The notes: generated from the sequence alone by a model not told the origin. A DNA stretch of 14,458 nucleotides from Candidatus Roizmanbacteria bacterium CG06_land_8_20_14_3_00_34_14 (GCA_002779665.1 PEVZ01000018.1:18367-32824), one strand, 5' to 3'. Counted from the first letter of the stretch, positions 1-6,402 are shown. Numbers and translations are program-made.

Positions 1-1
1 A

Positions 2-154
2 AAGAAAAAAGGAAATGAAGTTGTTAGAAAAAGAACAAGTGCGCATTTTTTTGATTCAATGAAAATTTTTTATAATAAGCATTATTCTCAAAATCACTGG
101 TGGCTAATAAATAAGCTTGTTTTTTTGGCTATAGATTATAAAAAAAATCAATGA
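2..154 (+). CDS. Glycosyltransferase family 2, C-terminal end (5' partial)
   Basis: An open frame enters from the left edge and ends at the TGA at 152-154, which overlaps the ATG of the next gene by 4 bases. About 50 residues are visible. The stretch with RTSAHFFDSMKIFYNKHYSQ is the kind of C-terminal tail found on GT2 rhamnosyl- or WcaA-like transferases, where a basic segment precedes a short amphipathic or membrane-associated helix (here WWLINKLVFLAIDYKKNQ). The catalytic domain lies outside the window, so the family rests on the tail and on the neighbouring glycosyltransferases. Translational coupling to the GT4 gene places it in the same polysaccharide operon. The sugar donor cannot be told. 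Confidence 0.6.
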   Translation, partial: KKKGNEVVRKRTSAHFFDSMKIFYNKHYSQNHWWLINKLVFLAIDYKKNQ

Positions 155-1248
155 AAAAAATCGGGATAGATGCAAGATTATATTCTCAAACCGGAGTCGG
201 AACTTACTTAAAAAACTTAATTTATTATTTGGAAAAAAAAGAATTAAAAAACGAGCTGTTTTATATATATTTATTGCCAAGTGATTATGACAGTGTTTTT
301 TTTACGAATAAAAATATTATAAAAAGAAAAGTAAATTTTCGTTGGCATTCTTTAGGAGAACAATTAGGTTTCCCAATAAAACTTTATCAGGATCAATTAG
401 ATCTCATGCATTTTACCTATTTTAGTTACCCCGTATTTTATTTAAGGAAGTTTATAGCTACCGTTCATGACGTTACTCCCTTATTATTTAAGACCGGTAA
501 GGCGTCGACAAAAAATCAATTTATATATAAAATAAAACATTTATTTTTTCGAATTATTCTCTGGTGTCAAATTAATAGGGCGGTAAAGATTATTACTCCA
601 ACTGAAACTGTAAAAAATCAGTTAGAAAATATTTACGGAAAAAAAATATCAGAAAAAATTATCCCGATCTATGAGGGGGTTAATTATCAGATTAAAGATG
701 TAGTGGAAAATTCCAAATTAGCTAAAAAATATCATAATTTTTTTATTTATGTAGGTAATTTTTATCCTCACAAGAATGTTGAAAAGTTAATCCAAGCTTT
801 CTCAAAGGTTAAAGCAGATACAAGATTACTTCTTTTAGGACCGAAGGGTTATTTTTCAGATAAAATACTTCGATGTATCGATACATCGAAGTCTAATAAA
901 ATAGAACTATTTACAAATCCAAAATTAAATGAATTAGTATTTTTTTATAAAAATGCCAAGGCGTTAATTCATCCATCTTTATCTGAAGGTTTTGGTTTAC
1001 CATTAATCGAAGCAGCTTATTTTAATTGCCCAATTATTGCTTCAGAAATAGTGGTTTTTAAGGAACTTCTTGGAAAAAACTATCTATCATTTAATCCAAA
1101 TAACGTTGAAGATATCACGGACAAAATAAATAAATTTATTAAAAATAAACCAAAATTTGATTATAAAAATTTAATCAATAAATATTCGTTTGAAAAAATG
1201 GCCGAGAAAACAATAGAGATATATAAGAATGTTCTTGATGATAATTAA
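151..1248 (+). CDS. Glycosyltransferase family 4 (GT-B fold)
   Basis: The 365-residue protein has the two-Rossmann layout of GT4 enzymes. The N-terminal acceptor domain opens with GIDARLYSQTGVGTYLKNL (residues 5-23), a typical GT4 start with a glycine-rich loop, and has HDVTP at 106-110. The donor domain begins near IYVGNFYPHKNVEKLIQAF (199-217) and carries the E-x7-E nucleotide-sugar signature EGFGLPLIE at 279-287. It probably transfers a hexose, perhaps mannose, to a lipid-linked glycan at the inner face of the membrane; the sugar is inferred from nearby GDP-mannose synthesis. The start overlaps the upstream stop by 4 bases and has no Shine-Dalgarno. Oddity: residues 239-248 (ILRCIDTSKS) are encoded by a perfect 26-bp palindrome that recurs between genes at 1848-1879. 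The region still matches the usual GT4 length by eye, so the gene appears functional. Confidence 0.9.
   Translation: MKKIGIDARLYSQTGVGTYLKNLIYYLEKKELKNELFYIYLLPSDYDSVFFTNKNIIKRKVNFRWHSLGEQLGFPIKLYQDQLDLMHFTYFSYPVFYLRKFIATVHDVTPLLFKTGKASTKNQFIYKIKHLFFRIILWCQINRAVKIITPTETVKNQLENIYGKKISEKIIPIYEGVNYQIKDVVENSKLAKKYHNFFIYVGNFYPHKNVEKLIQAFSKVKADTRLLLLGPKGYFSDKILRCIDTSKSNKIELFTNPKLNELVFFYKNAKALIHPSLSEGFGLPLIEAAYFNCPIIASEIVVFKELLGKNYLSFNPNNVEDITDKINKFIKNKPKFDYKNLINKYSFEKMAEKTIEIYKNVLDDN
864..892. repeat. Perfect palindrome inside a GT4 gene, copy 1
   Basis: Bases 867-892 form a perfect 26-bp palindrome with half-site ACTTCGATGTATC and its exact reverse complement. The 29 bases 864-892 are identical to 1848-1876. 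This copy lies in frame within the donor domain of the GT4 gene and encodes ILRCIDTSKS. As RNA it could form a long hairpin with a UCGA loop inside the coding sequence. The duplication and symmetry are read directly; the role is unknown. Confidence 0.9.
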
Positions 1249-1399
1249 CCCTACATTGCAGTAATTTATTAAATTATATTTAGCCTCAGATGTATTAGTG
1301 TATATATCGATAAAAATATATTGTCAAAATAGTCTAAAAAGATACTTCTGTAGGTTATAAGCGGTTGACAAACTTTATAGCTAATAATATCTTCTTATC
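1249..1399. other. Intergenic region, AT-rich, holding a promoter
   Basis: These 151 bases separate the GT4 gene from the TrpR-like gene. No ORF, tRNA or strong terminator hairpin is visible after the GT4 stop at 1246-1248. The only clear signals are a TTGACA at 1365-1370 and one TATCGATA core at 1305-1312, which matches the centre of the long palindrome but lacks its arms. Confidence 0.6.
1365..1393 (+). promoter_or_regulatory. Predicted sigma70-type promoter of the TrpR-like gene
   Basis: A consensus -35 TTGACA (1365-1370) is followed after 17 bases by TATCTT (1388-1393), a 4/6 match to the -10 consensus. The ATG at 1400 starts 6 bases after this hexamer, so the transcript would begin at or very near the start codon. 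An alternative -10, TAATAT at 1385-1390, gives a poor 14-base spacer. Confidence 0.45.
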
Positions 1400-1846
1400 A
1401 TGGCGCAAATATCTAAAAGATATGTAGATCGAACTTTGATATCAAGAATTGAAGAATTACTTCTTGATTTGTTGCTTAATTTAGCGGACAAAAAAGAGGT
1501 AAATAATGTTTTGAACGAACTTTTAACACCAACAGAAAAGACGATGATTACGAAAAGAGTGGCTTGTTTTTATCTTTTGATTAAGAATATTCCAATTCAT
1601 GAAATAGAAGATACTTTAAAAATATCTACATCAACTGTAGCTTATTTTAAACATTTTCTTGATCGTTCAGAAGTAATAAAGAAATATCTATCTAACAAGC
1701 TAAAAAATGACAAATTGAAACATTTAATAGAAGATATTTTTGTAGATTTATTTTATGGGACGTTAAAGAAAGGTTCTAATTGGTCAGAAGACAAAAGGAT
1801 ATTTTATCAACATCAACGCAAACGTCAACAACCCATGAATAGATAA
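1400..1846 (+). CDS. TrpR/YerC-like helix-turn-helix DNA-binding protein
   Basis: The 148-residue, mostly helical protein matches the Trp-repressor-like superfamily (TrpR, YerC/YecD). LLTPTEKTMITKRVACFYLL (41-60) is the hallmark helix pair, and the helix-turn-helix follows at IPIHEIEDTLKISTSTVAYF (64-83). The basic C-terminal tail after about residue 95 has no recognised domain. It probably binds DNA as a dimer; nothing in the sequence indicates tryptophan binding. It is the first gene of the interrupting region, has its own promoter and apparently a leaderless start. It lies between the two copies of a perfect palindrome, one starting 2 bases past its stop, which makes that palindrome a candidate operator; this is inference. 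The gene could be regulatory for the cassette or simply a passenger. Confidence 0.75.
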   Translation: MAQISKRYVDRTLISRIEELLLDLLLNLADKKEVNNVLNELLTPTEKTMITKRVACFYLLIKNIPIHEIEDTLKISTSTVAYFKHFLDRSEVIKKYLSNKLKNDKLKHLIEDIFVDLFYGTLKKGSNWSEDKRIFYQHQRKRQQPMNR

Positions 1847-1847
1847 C

Positions 1848-1879
1848 AATACTTCGATGTATCGATACATCGAAGTATT
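1848..1879. repeat. Perfect 32-bp palindrome between convergent genes, copy 2
   Basis: The half-site runs AATACTTCGATGTATC and its exact reverse complement follows. The inner 26 bases equal the palindrome inside the GT4 gene at 867-892. It sits between the TrpR-like gene (+) and the membrane protein gene (-). As RNA it forms a 14-bp stem with a UCGA loop on either strand, followed by only weak U-richness, so it could act as a bidirectional terminator, a protein-binding site, or a dispersed palindromic element. Confidence 0.9.
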
Positions 1880-1903
1880 TATAATGTTTGGTAAACAATT
1901 ACT

Positions 1904-2551
1904 TTAAGATTTTTGATTGTAATTAAACCAATAAGTAGCATTAAAAATAAGATAAAAAAGTAGATGAATGCTATCAGTTATGAATACAAATCCACCTAAA
2001 ATCATATAACCAAAAATGATTGCCATAGGAATACTCAAAGCAGTGTAAAATAGAGCCCATTTTTTATTCATAAAAAACAGGTTTCCTAAATGAATTATGA
2101 TAATAATCAAAGTAAATAAAAATATAATAGTAATTTTTTGTGAACCACTCAAAACTACAAAAAGTAAAAATAAAAATGTTGCTTGCTGAAATAAAACCTC
2201 AAAATACTTAACTGTCATTGATGGTAATTCGAACCTTACCATAAAACGATCATTATTTTTTTTGTCTTTCAAATATAAAGAAGGATACTTACCATAATGA
2301 CGAATTATCTTAGGAAAAGTAAACCAAATTAAGGTGATTATTATAAAAAGACCAGTAGTTATGTAATTTACTGTAATTAATAATTTTTTATAATTACTAC
2401 CTAAAAGCACAAGTGAAGATATTACAAATATTAAAGATAATGATATTATTCGACCCCAACTTGTTTTATCAAAAGCTCTACCTTTATAAGCAACATTAGC
2501 AATTGCTAAAACTAAAAGGAGAAAAAGCGTTCTTAAAAATATAATAGACAT
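1904..2551 (-). CDS. Polytopic membrane protein, possibly CPBP-like
   Basis: This minus-strand gene encodes about 215 residues from the ATG at 2549-2551. A GTG at 2585-2587 would add 12 residues that look less natural in front of the first membrane helix, so the ATG is preferred. Hydrophobicity suggests six or seven membrane segments. A loop near residues 78-112 (KIIRHYGKYPSLYLKDKKNN...) is polar. I do not firmly recognise the family. The order E118 in YFEVLFQQ, H154 in IIHLGNLFF and H196 in DSIHLLFYL, spaced 36 and 42 residues apart, resembles the E...H...H layout of CPBP (formerly Abi) intramembrane proteases, but the classical EExxxR is not intact. It is divergent from the DUF3800 gene, with an operator-like repeat in the shared gap, and convergent with the TrpR-like gene. 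Confidence 0.7.
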   Translation of the reverse strand: MSIIFLRTLFLLLVLAIANVAYKGRAFDKTSWGRIISLSLIFVISSLVLLGSNYKKLLITVNYITTGLFIIITLIWFTFPKIIRHYGKYPSLYLKDKKNNDRFMVRFELPSMTVKYFEVLFQQATFLFLLFVVLSGSQKITIIFLFTLIIIIIHLGNLFFMNKKWALFYTALSIPMAIIFGYMILGGFVFITDSIHLLFYLIFNATYWFNYNQKS

Positions 2552-2593
2552 ATTATTTATAAATTTATTCGATAAATTATATAACACAAATAG

Positions 2594-2619
2594 ATTGTTA
2601 TAATAGAAGTTATAACAAT
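2594..2619. promoter_or_regulatory. Operator-like inverted repeat in the divergent promoter region
   Basis: Two perfect 10-base arms, ATTGTTATAA and TTATAACAAT, flank the 6-base spacer TAGAAG. The left arm and first spacer base contain TATAAT (2599-2604) in the + direction, so a dimeric repressor bound here would cover a possible -10 box. The site lies between the divergent membrane protein and DUF3800 genes and could control both. No convincing -35 was found on either strand. Confidence 0.5.
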
Positions 2620-2672
2620 GTTGAAAAGAATTGATAATATATATTCGGAAATTTAAAAAATTTAAATTAGTT

Positions 2673-3422
2673 ATGAAAAAAGAATTTTTTAATTATATTT
2701 TTTTAGATGAATCAGGTAAGCCAGAGGTTTATTCTTCAAAGGGAATTAATTTAGTTGAAAATAATTCGGCTTCAAAATTTTTAGTTATTGCCACAGTCAG
2801 GGTAGCAGACCAATTACGACTTCAACAAAAAGTGATGGAATTTAGACTTTCGTTATTAAAGGATGAAAAATTGAAAAAAATATTTTCATCAGCATACACA
2901 TTAGATTCATTTCATGCTCAAACTGACTATGAAGAAGTTAAAAAGAAATTTTATGGATTTATAAACACTTTGAATATTAAAATCGACGTATTAGTAGTTG
3001 AAAAATTAAAATGTTATTCTGTATTACAGCAAAGACCGGGAAAACTGTATGAGGTAATAGCAGGTCAACTACTTAAAAATATTTGTCATCAATCCAAGAA
3101 TACCGAGATAATTTTTTCCAGAAAAGATAGTAAATTAAAATTAAGACAAGAACTTGAAACGAAAGTAGAAAGGGTTCGTCTAGGATATTTAGAGAAACAT
3201 AAAAGTATTAATCATGGACTATCATTAATATATTTTCATAATCCTCATTATAGTCATGGAGGGCTTCAAGTGGCAGATTACGTTGCTTACTCTATTTTTC
3301 AAGTTTATGAAAACAATAGAAACGAATGGTATCTTTTGATTAAAGACAAAATAGGAAAGATTCAGGATATATGTAACAAAAAATACTTTACTCGGAGCAA
3401 TCCGCTCAAACTATCCACTTAA
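2673..3422 (+). CDS. DUF3800 domain protein (predicted RNase H-like fold)
   Basis: The 249-residue protein fits DUF3800. It opens with YIFLDESG (8-15; D12, E13), has SFHAQTD at 79-85, an FSRKDSK segment at 148-154 where the family usually has an acidic/basic motif, and ends the core with GLQVADYVAYSIF (197-209; D202). The family is predicted to have a ribonuclease H-like nuclease fold and turns up near mobile elements and defence genes; its activity is not settled. An in-frame TTG at 2631 would add 14 residues, but the ATG at 2673 sits just before the conserved strand and is preferred. The last 12 codons (YFTRSNPLKLST, from 3384) lie in the left arm of a 23-bp inverted repeat, so the tail may derive from that repeat. 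It is divergent from the membrane protein gene. Confidence 0.8.
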   Translation: MKKEFFNYIFLDESGKPEVYSSKGINLVENNSASKFLVIATVRVADQLRLQQKVMEFRLSLLKDEKLKKIFSSAYTLDSFHAQTDYEEVKKKFYGFINTLNIKIDVLVVEKLKCYSVLQQRPGKLYEVIAGQLLKNICHQSKNTEIIFSRKDSKLKLRQELETKVERVRLGYLEKHKSINHGLSLIYFHNPHYSHGGLQVADYVAYSIFQVYENNRNEWYLLIKDKIGKIQDICNKKYFTRSNPLKLST

Positions 3423-3473
3423 GGAAGTGCGAACTTCGCACGTTTTATTAAGCGAACTGCTCAGAGTAAAGTA
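3384..3473. repeat. Imperfect 23-bp inverted repeat around the DUF3800 stop
   Basis: Arms at 3384-3406 and 3451-3473 pair at 20 of 23 positions; the outer ten pairs (TACTTTACTC / GAGTAAAGTA) are perfect. The 44-base interior carries a nested perfect palindrome at 3427-3441. The left arm is coding and contains the end of the DUF3800 gene. The structure could be an RNA hairpin, a terminator, or the end of a mobile element; no transposase is near. Confidence 0.8.
3427..3449 (+). terminator. Possible weak intrinsic terminator after the DUF3800 gene
   Basis: The palindrome GTGCGAA-C-TTCGCAC (3427-3441) folds into a 6-bp stem with a 3-base loop and is followed by GTTTTATT. The U-tract is short, so termination would be weak unless the larger flanking hairpin also takes part. 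Confidence 0.35.
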
Positions 3474-3484
3474 CGATTATATTC

Positions 3485-3518
3485 TATTAAATTTAATAAC
3501 CTTATGTCAAGAGGTTAT
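3485..3518. repeat. Two overlapping palindromes upstream of the second GT4 gene
   Basis: TATTAAATTTAATA (3485-3498) is a perfect 14-bp palindrome. It overlaps the 7-bp inverted repeat ATAACCT (3496-3502) and AGGTTAT (3512-3518), which has a 9-base loop. They lie 15-48 bases upstream of the GT4 start at 3533 and may be operator sites or alternative RNA stems in its leader. Confidence 0.45.
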
Positions 3519-3532
3519 CAAGCGATTGTAAT

Positions 3533-4666
3533 ATGAAATTAAATAAAAGAGTTGCCATTGTTTATGATTGGATTGATAAGTGGGGAGGAGTGGAGAGAGT
3601 TCTTTTAGATCTTCATAAAATGTTTCCCGAAGCAGTTTTTTATACTTCATATTTCGATAAAGAAAAAGCTACATGGGCAAAAGATTTAAACATCAAAACT
3701 TCTTTTCTACAAAAATTTCCAAACTTTATAAAAAAAAGCCGAATCCTGTCTTTTATATTTTATCCCTTCGCTTTTGAATCCTTTGATTTTTCCGGTTATG
3801 ATTTAGTTATCTCCGTTACCTCCTCATTTTCGAAATCTATCATTACTCAACCAGGCACTAAACATATTTGCTATTTATTGACTCCAACAAGATTCCTGTG
3901 GAGCCATAAAAAAGAGTATTTTGGTCGTGGGTTAATCAGTTACTTAGTTCGCGGTTACTTGGCCTATATGAAAAAATGGGATTATGTTGCCGGTCAAAGA
4001 CCTGATAAATTTATATCAATTTCAAAAACAGTCAGGGGTCGTTGTAAAAAATATTATAAACGGAAATCGGAAGTTATTTATCCGGGATTTGATACTCAGT
4101 ATTGGCAAGAAGTTAAACTCGAAACTCGAAATTCGAAATTAGAAACAAATTATAAATCCAAAATTCTAAATTCTAAAAACTTTTTGGTTGTTTCAAGATT
4201 AGAATCCTACAAAAAAGTCGATTTAGTTATTAAAGTATTTAATAAATTAATGAAGCCGTTAATTATTGTTGGGGAGGGGACACAAGAAAATAAACTAAAA
4301 CAAATTGCCGAAAAAAATATTACTTTTCTCTCGAAGTTATCAGACGTGGAGTTAAGTAATCTTTATACAAATGCCAAAGCGTTGATTATGCCACAGGAAG
4401 AGGATTTCGGTTATGTTGCCCTTGAGGCTCAGTATTTTGGTTGTCCTGTTATCTCTTATAAAAAAGGTGGAGCCACAGAAACAGTTGTTGATGGAAAGAC
4501 AGGTATATTTTTTTTAAGTCAAACTGAGAAAAGTTTAATTCAGACGGTTGAAAGATTTGATAAAATTGGGTACAATTTGAGAAAGAATATTGAGGTGTTT
4601 GGCACACAAAATTTGAAAAAATTTAGTAAAAAATTTTTTGTTGATAATTTTTTAAAAAATTTATGA
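3533..4666 (+). CDS. Glycosyltransferase family 4, probable mannosyltransferase
   Basis: The 377-residue GT-B protein begins with VAIVYDWIDKWGGVERVLLDL (7-27), typical of a GT4 subfamily in polysaccharide loci. HICYLLTPTRFLWSHKKEYF (111-130) and the WDYVAGQRPDKFISIS stretch (149-164) define the acceptor domain, and VIYPGFDTQYW (181-191) marks the interdomain linker. The donor domain has VVSRLESYKKVDLVIKVF (219-236) and the E-x7-E motif EEDFGYVALE ending at E298. It likely adds mannose or a related sugar from a GDP donor; the adjacent ManC-like gene supports this but does not prove it. Residues about 195-215 (LETRNSKLETNYKSKILNSK) come from a short tandem repeat that inflates the linker by roughly 20 residues. 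Its stop overlaps the next ATG by 4 bases. No Shine-Dalgarno is present. Confidence 0.9.
   Translation: MKLNKRVAIVYDWIDKWGGVERVLLDLHKMFPEAVFYTSYFDKEKATWAKDLNIKTSFLQKFPNFIKKSRILSFIFYPFAFESFDFSGYDLVISVTSSFSKSIITQPGTKHICYLLTPTRFLWSHKKEYFGRGLISYLVRGYLAYMKKWDYVAGQRPDKFISISKTVRGRCKKYYKRKSEVIYPGFDTQYWQEVKLETRNSKLETNYKSKILNSKNFLVVSRLESYKKVDLVIKVFNKLMKPLIIVGEGTQENKLKQIAEKNITFLSKLSDVELSNLYTNAKALIMPQEEDFGYVALEAQYFGCPVISYKKGGATETVVDGKTGIFFLSQTEKSLIQTVERFDKIGYNLRKNIEVFGTQNLKKFSKKFFVDNFLKNL
4114..4178. repeat. Short degenerate tandem repeat within the GT4 linker
   Basis: The left half repeats 7-base units of the type ACTCGAA, ACTCGAA, ATTCGAA, ATTAGAA. The right half repeats the near-complementary AAATTCTAAATTCTAA. 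The halves can pair imperfectly. The frame stays open and codes for LETRNSKLET-like residues. The flanking motifs VIYPGFDTQYW and FLVVSRLESYKK would normally lie closer together in this family. Confidence 0.7.
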
Positions 4667-5748
4667 AGGCAGTTATATTTGCAGGAGGTTCTGGGATAAG
4701 ACTTTGGCCTTTATCAAGAAGGAAATCGCCAAAACAATTCGAGAAAATAATTGGTGATCAGTCCACAATCCAATTAGCAGTCGAACGATTGATTCCTGAT
4801 TTTAAATATTCAGATATTTATATTTCAACTAATATACTTTATGCAGATATTGTCAAAAAACAACTTCCAAAAATTCCTATCTCTAATTTTCTGTTTGAGC
4901 CGGAGAAAAAAGATATAGCTCCGGCAATCGCTTTGGCTATGGGGATTATTGCAAAACTTAATCCGAATGAGCAAGTTGCCATACTTTGGAGTGATCATTT
5001 AGTTAAACAAGTCTCACTATTTAAAAAAATATTAGAATTAGCTGGATCTGAAATTGAAAAAAATCCAAATAAAATTGTTTTTATAGCTAATAAACCGCGA
5101 TTTCCGAGTACAAATTTAGGCTATATCCATATTGGTAAACAAATAAAAAAAGAAAAAAATATTAATATCTATAAATTTGAAGGTCTAAAATATAAACCAA
5201 ATGAAGAAACAGCCATAAAATTTTTTCAGTCTAAAAAATATGGTTGGAATTTAGGATATTTTGTATCAAGTGCAGGATTTATTTATAAATATTTCAAAAG
5301 ATTAGCTCCAGATATTTATAATAATACTGAGAATATATTAAAAGAATATGGGAAAGAAAACTATCAATTATTTCTAAAAGAAAATTATGGAAAAGTAGAA
5401 AGCATTAATTTTGATAACGCAATTTTAGAAAATTTAGACAAGAACGATGCCTCCGTAATTATTGAAGATATTGGCTGGAGTGATGTGGGTAGCTGGGAAG
5501 CTTTAAAGGAAGCTCTACAGCTAAAAAACGAAGAAAATGTCACAAGCGGAAAAGTATATTTAGAAAATGTTCAGGATTCATTGATATACAATTATGACGA
5601 AAATAAAATGATTGTGGGGGTAGATTTGTCAGAGTTTATCATTATAAATACCCAGGACGCAATATTAATTACAAAGAAAAATTCAATGGGAAAAGTTAAA
5701 AAAATTATCGAAAATTTTCCCGGAACGGAAAATGAAAACCTTATTTAA
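4663..5748 (+). CDS. manC: Mannose-1-phosphate guanylyltransferase, single-domain
   Basis: The enzyme makes GDP-mannose from mannose-1-phosphate and GTP in the cytoplasm. The nucleotidyltransferase signature FAGGSGIRLWPLSRRKSPKQ runs from residue 6 to 25. EPEKKDIAPAIA (79-90), LWSDH (108-112), YGWNLGYF (193-200) and IEDIGWSDVGSW (267-278) follow in the family order. At 361 residues it has the catalytic domain and a beta-helix-like tail but no phosphomannose isomerase domain, so it is shorter than bifunctional ManC/AlgA enzymes. Where many relatives have FVEKP it reads FEGLKYKP (172-179), a variant I believe also occurs in related bacteria. It overlaps the upstream GT4 by 4 bases and is followed 5 bases later by the sugar transferase, so the three are probably co-transcribed. 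Confidence 0.92.
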   Translation: MKAVIFAGGSGIRLWPLSRRKSPKQFEKIIGDQSTIQLAVERLIPDFKYSDIYISTNILYADIVKKQLPKIPISNFLFEPEKKDIAPAIALAMGIIAKLNPNEQVAILWSDHLVKQVSLFKKILELAGSEIEKNPNKIVFIANKPRFPSTNLGYIHIGKQIKKEKNINIYKFEGLKYKPNEETAIKFFQSKKYGWNLGYFVSSAGFIYKYFKRLAPDIYNNTENILKEYGKENYQLFLKENYGKVESINFDNAILENLDKNDASVIIEDIGWSDVGSWEALKEALQLKNEENVTSGKVYLENVQDSLIYNYDENKMIVGVDLSEFIIINTQDAILITKKNSMGKVKKIIENFPGTENENLI

Positions 5749-5753
5749 CAAAT

Positions 5754-6395
5754 ATGAAATATCAGTATTTCCCAAAGAGAGTTATAGATATTGTAGGAGC
5801 AATATTTTTACTAATTTTATTTTTACCTTTATCTTTGTTAATTTCAATTTTAATAAAAATAGATTCTGTTGGACCAGTTTTTGCTGATGTTCCAGAACGA
5901 ATCGGAGAAAAAGGAAAAAAATTTAAAATGTATAAATTTAGATCGATGATAAATAATGCTCATTTTTTACTTCGGACAGATCCACGTTTTAAAAAATTAT
6001 TTGATGAATATAAGAGAAGTAGTTACAAATTATTAAATGATCCGAGAGTTACTAAAATTGGTAAGTTTATAAGACGCCATTCAATAGATGAGATTCCACA
6101 GTTATTTAACGTGTTAAAAGGTGAGATGAGCATCGTCGGCCCAAGAGCTTACTATCCTGATGAGTTAGAAAATCAATTAAGTAAATATCCCCATACTAAA
6201 AAATTAGTCACTCAGGTTTTGTCTGTCAAACCAGGAGTAACTGGTCTTTGGCAGGTTACTGGGCGATCAGAAATAAATTTTGATAAAAGGATTACGATTG
6301 ATGCCGATTATGTAAAAAATATGTCATTATGGAATGATTTAAAAATTATGCTTTTAACACCTATCATAATGATAAGTGGGAGAGGTGCTGTATAA
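5754..6395 (+). CDS. Initiating sugar-phosphate transferase (monotopic PGT)
   Basis: This protein belongs to the bacterial sugar transferase family (PF02397; WbaP/WcaJ C-terminal domain, PglC). Such enzymes move a sugar-1-phosphate from a nucleotide sugar to undecaprenyl phosphate at the inner leaflet and start glycan synthesis. At 213 residues it is the minimal catalytic form. KRVIDI (8-13) leads into a re-entrant membrane helix (14-36), then KFKMYKFRSM (56-65), the catalytic dyad D112-E113 in RRHSIDEIPQLFNVLKGEMS, IVGPR (127-131) and KPGVTGLWQVTGRS (159-172). All family landmarks are present. It lies 5 bases after manC. The substrate sugar is not determinable. Confidence 0.93.
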   Translation: MKYQYFPKRVIDIVGAIFLLILFLPLSLLISILIKIDSVGPVFADVPERIGEKGKKFKMYKFRSMINNAHFLLRTDPRFKKLFDEYKRSSYKLLNDPRVTKIGKFIRRHSIDEIPQLFNVLKGEMSIVGPRAYYPDELENQLSKYPHTKKLVTQVLSVKPGVTGLWQVTGRSEINFDKRITIDADYVKNMSLWNDLKIMLLTPIIMISGRGAV

Positions 6396-6396
6396 T
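6391..6396 (+). promoter_or_regulatory. Candidate -10 box for a leaderless DUF4012 transcript
   Basis: A perfect TATAAT lies 6 bases before the ATG at 6403, the spacing expected if transcription starts on the start codon. It overlaps the last codons of the sugar transferase gene. No good -35 is visible 16-18 bases upstream, so this is tentative. Confidence 0.35.
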
Positions 6397-6402
6397 AATT
6401 AT

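Noticed and set aside
1305..1312. TATCGATA as a third copy of the long palindrome
   Set aside because: Only the 8-base core is shared; the arms are missing, so chance is enough to explain it.
3384..3473. Integron attC site or insertion sequence end
   Set aside because: The core RYYYAAC/GTTRRRY boxes of attC are not in place, and no integrase or transposase is encoded in the window.
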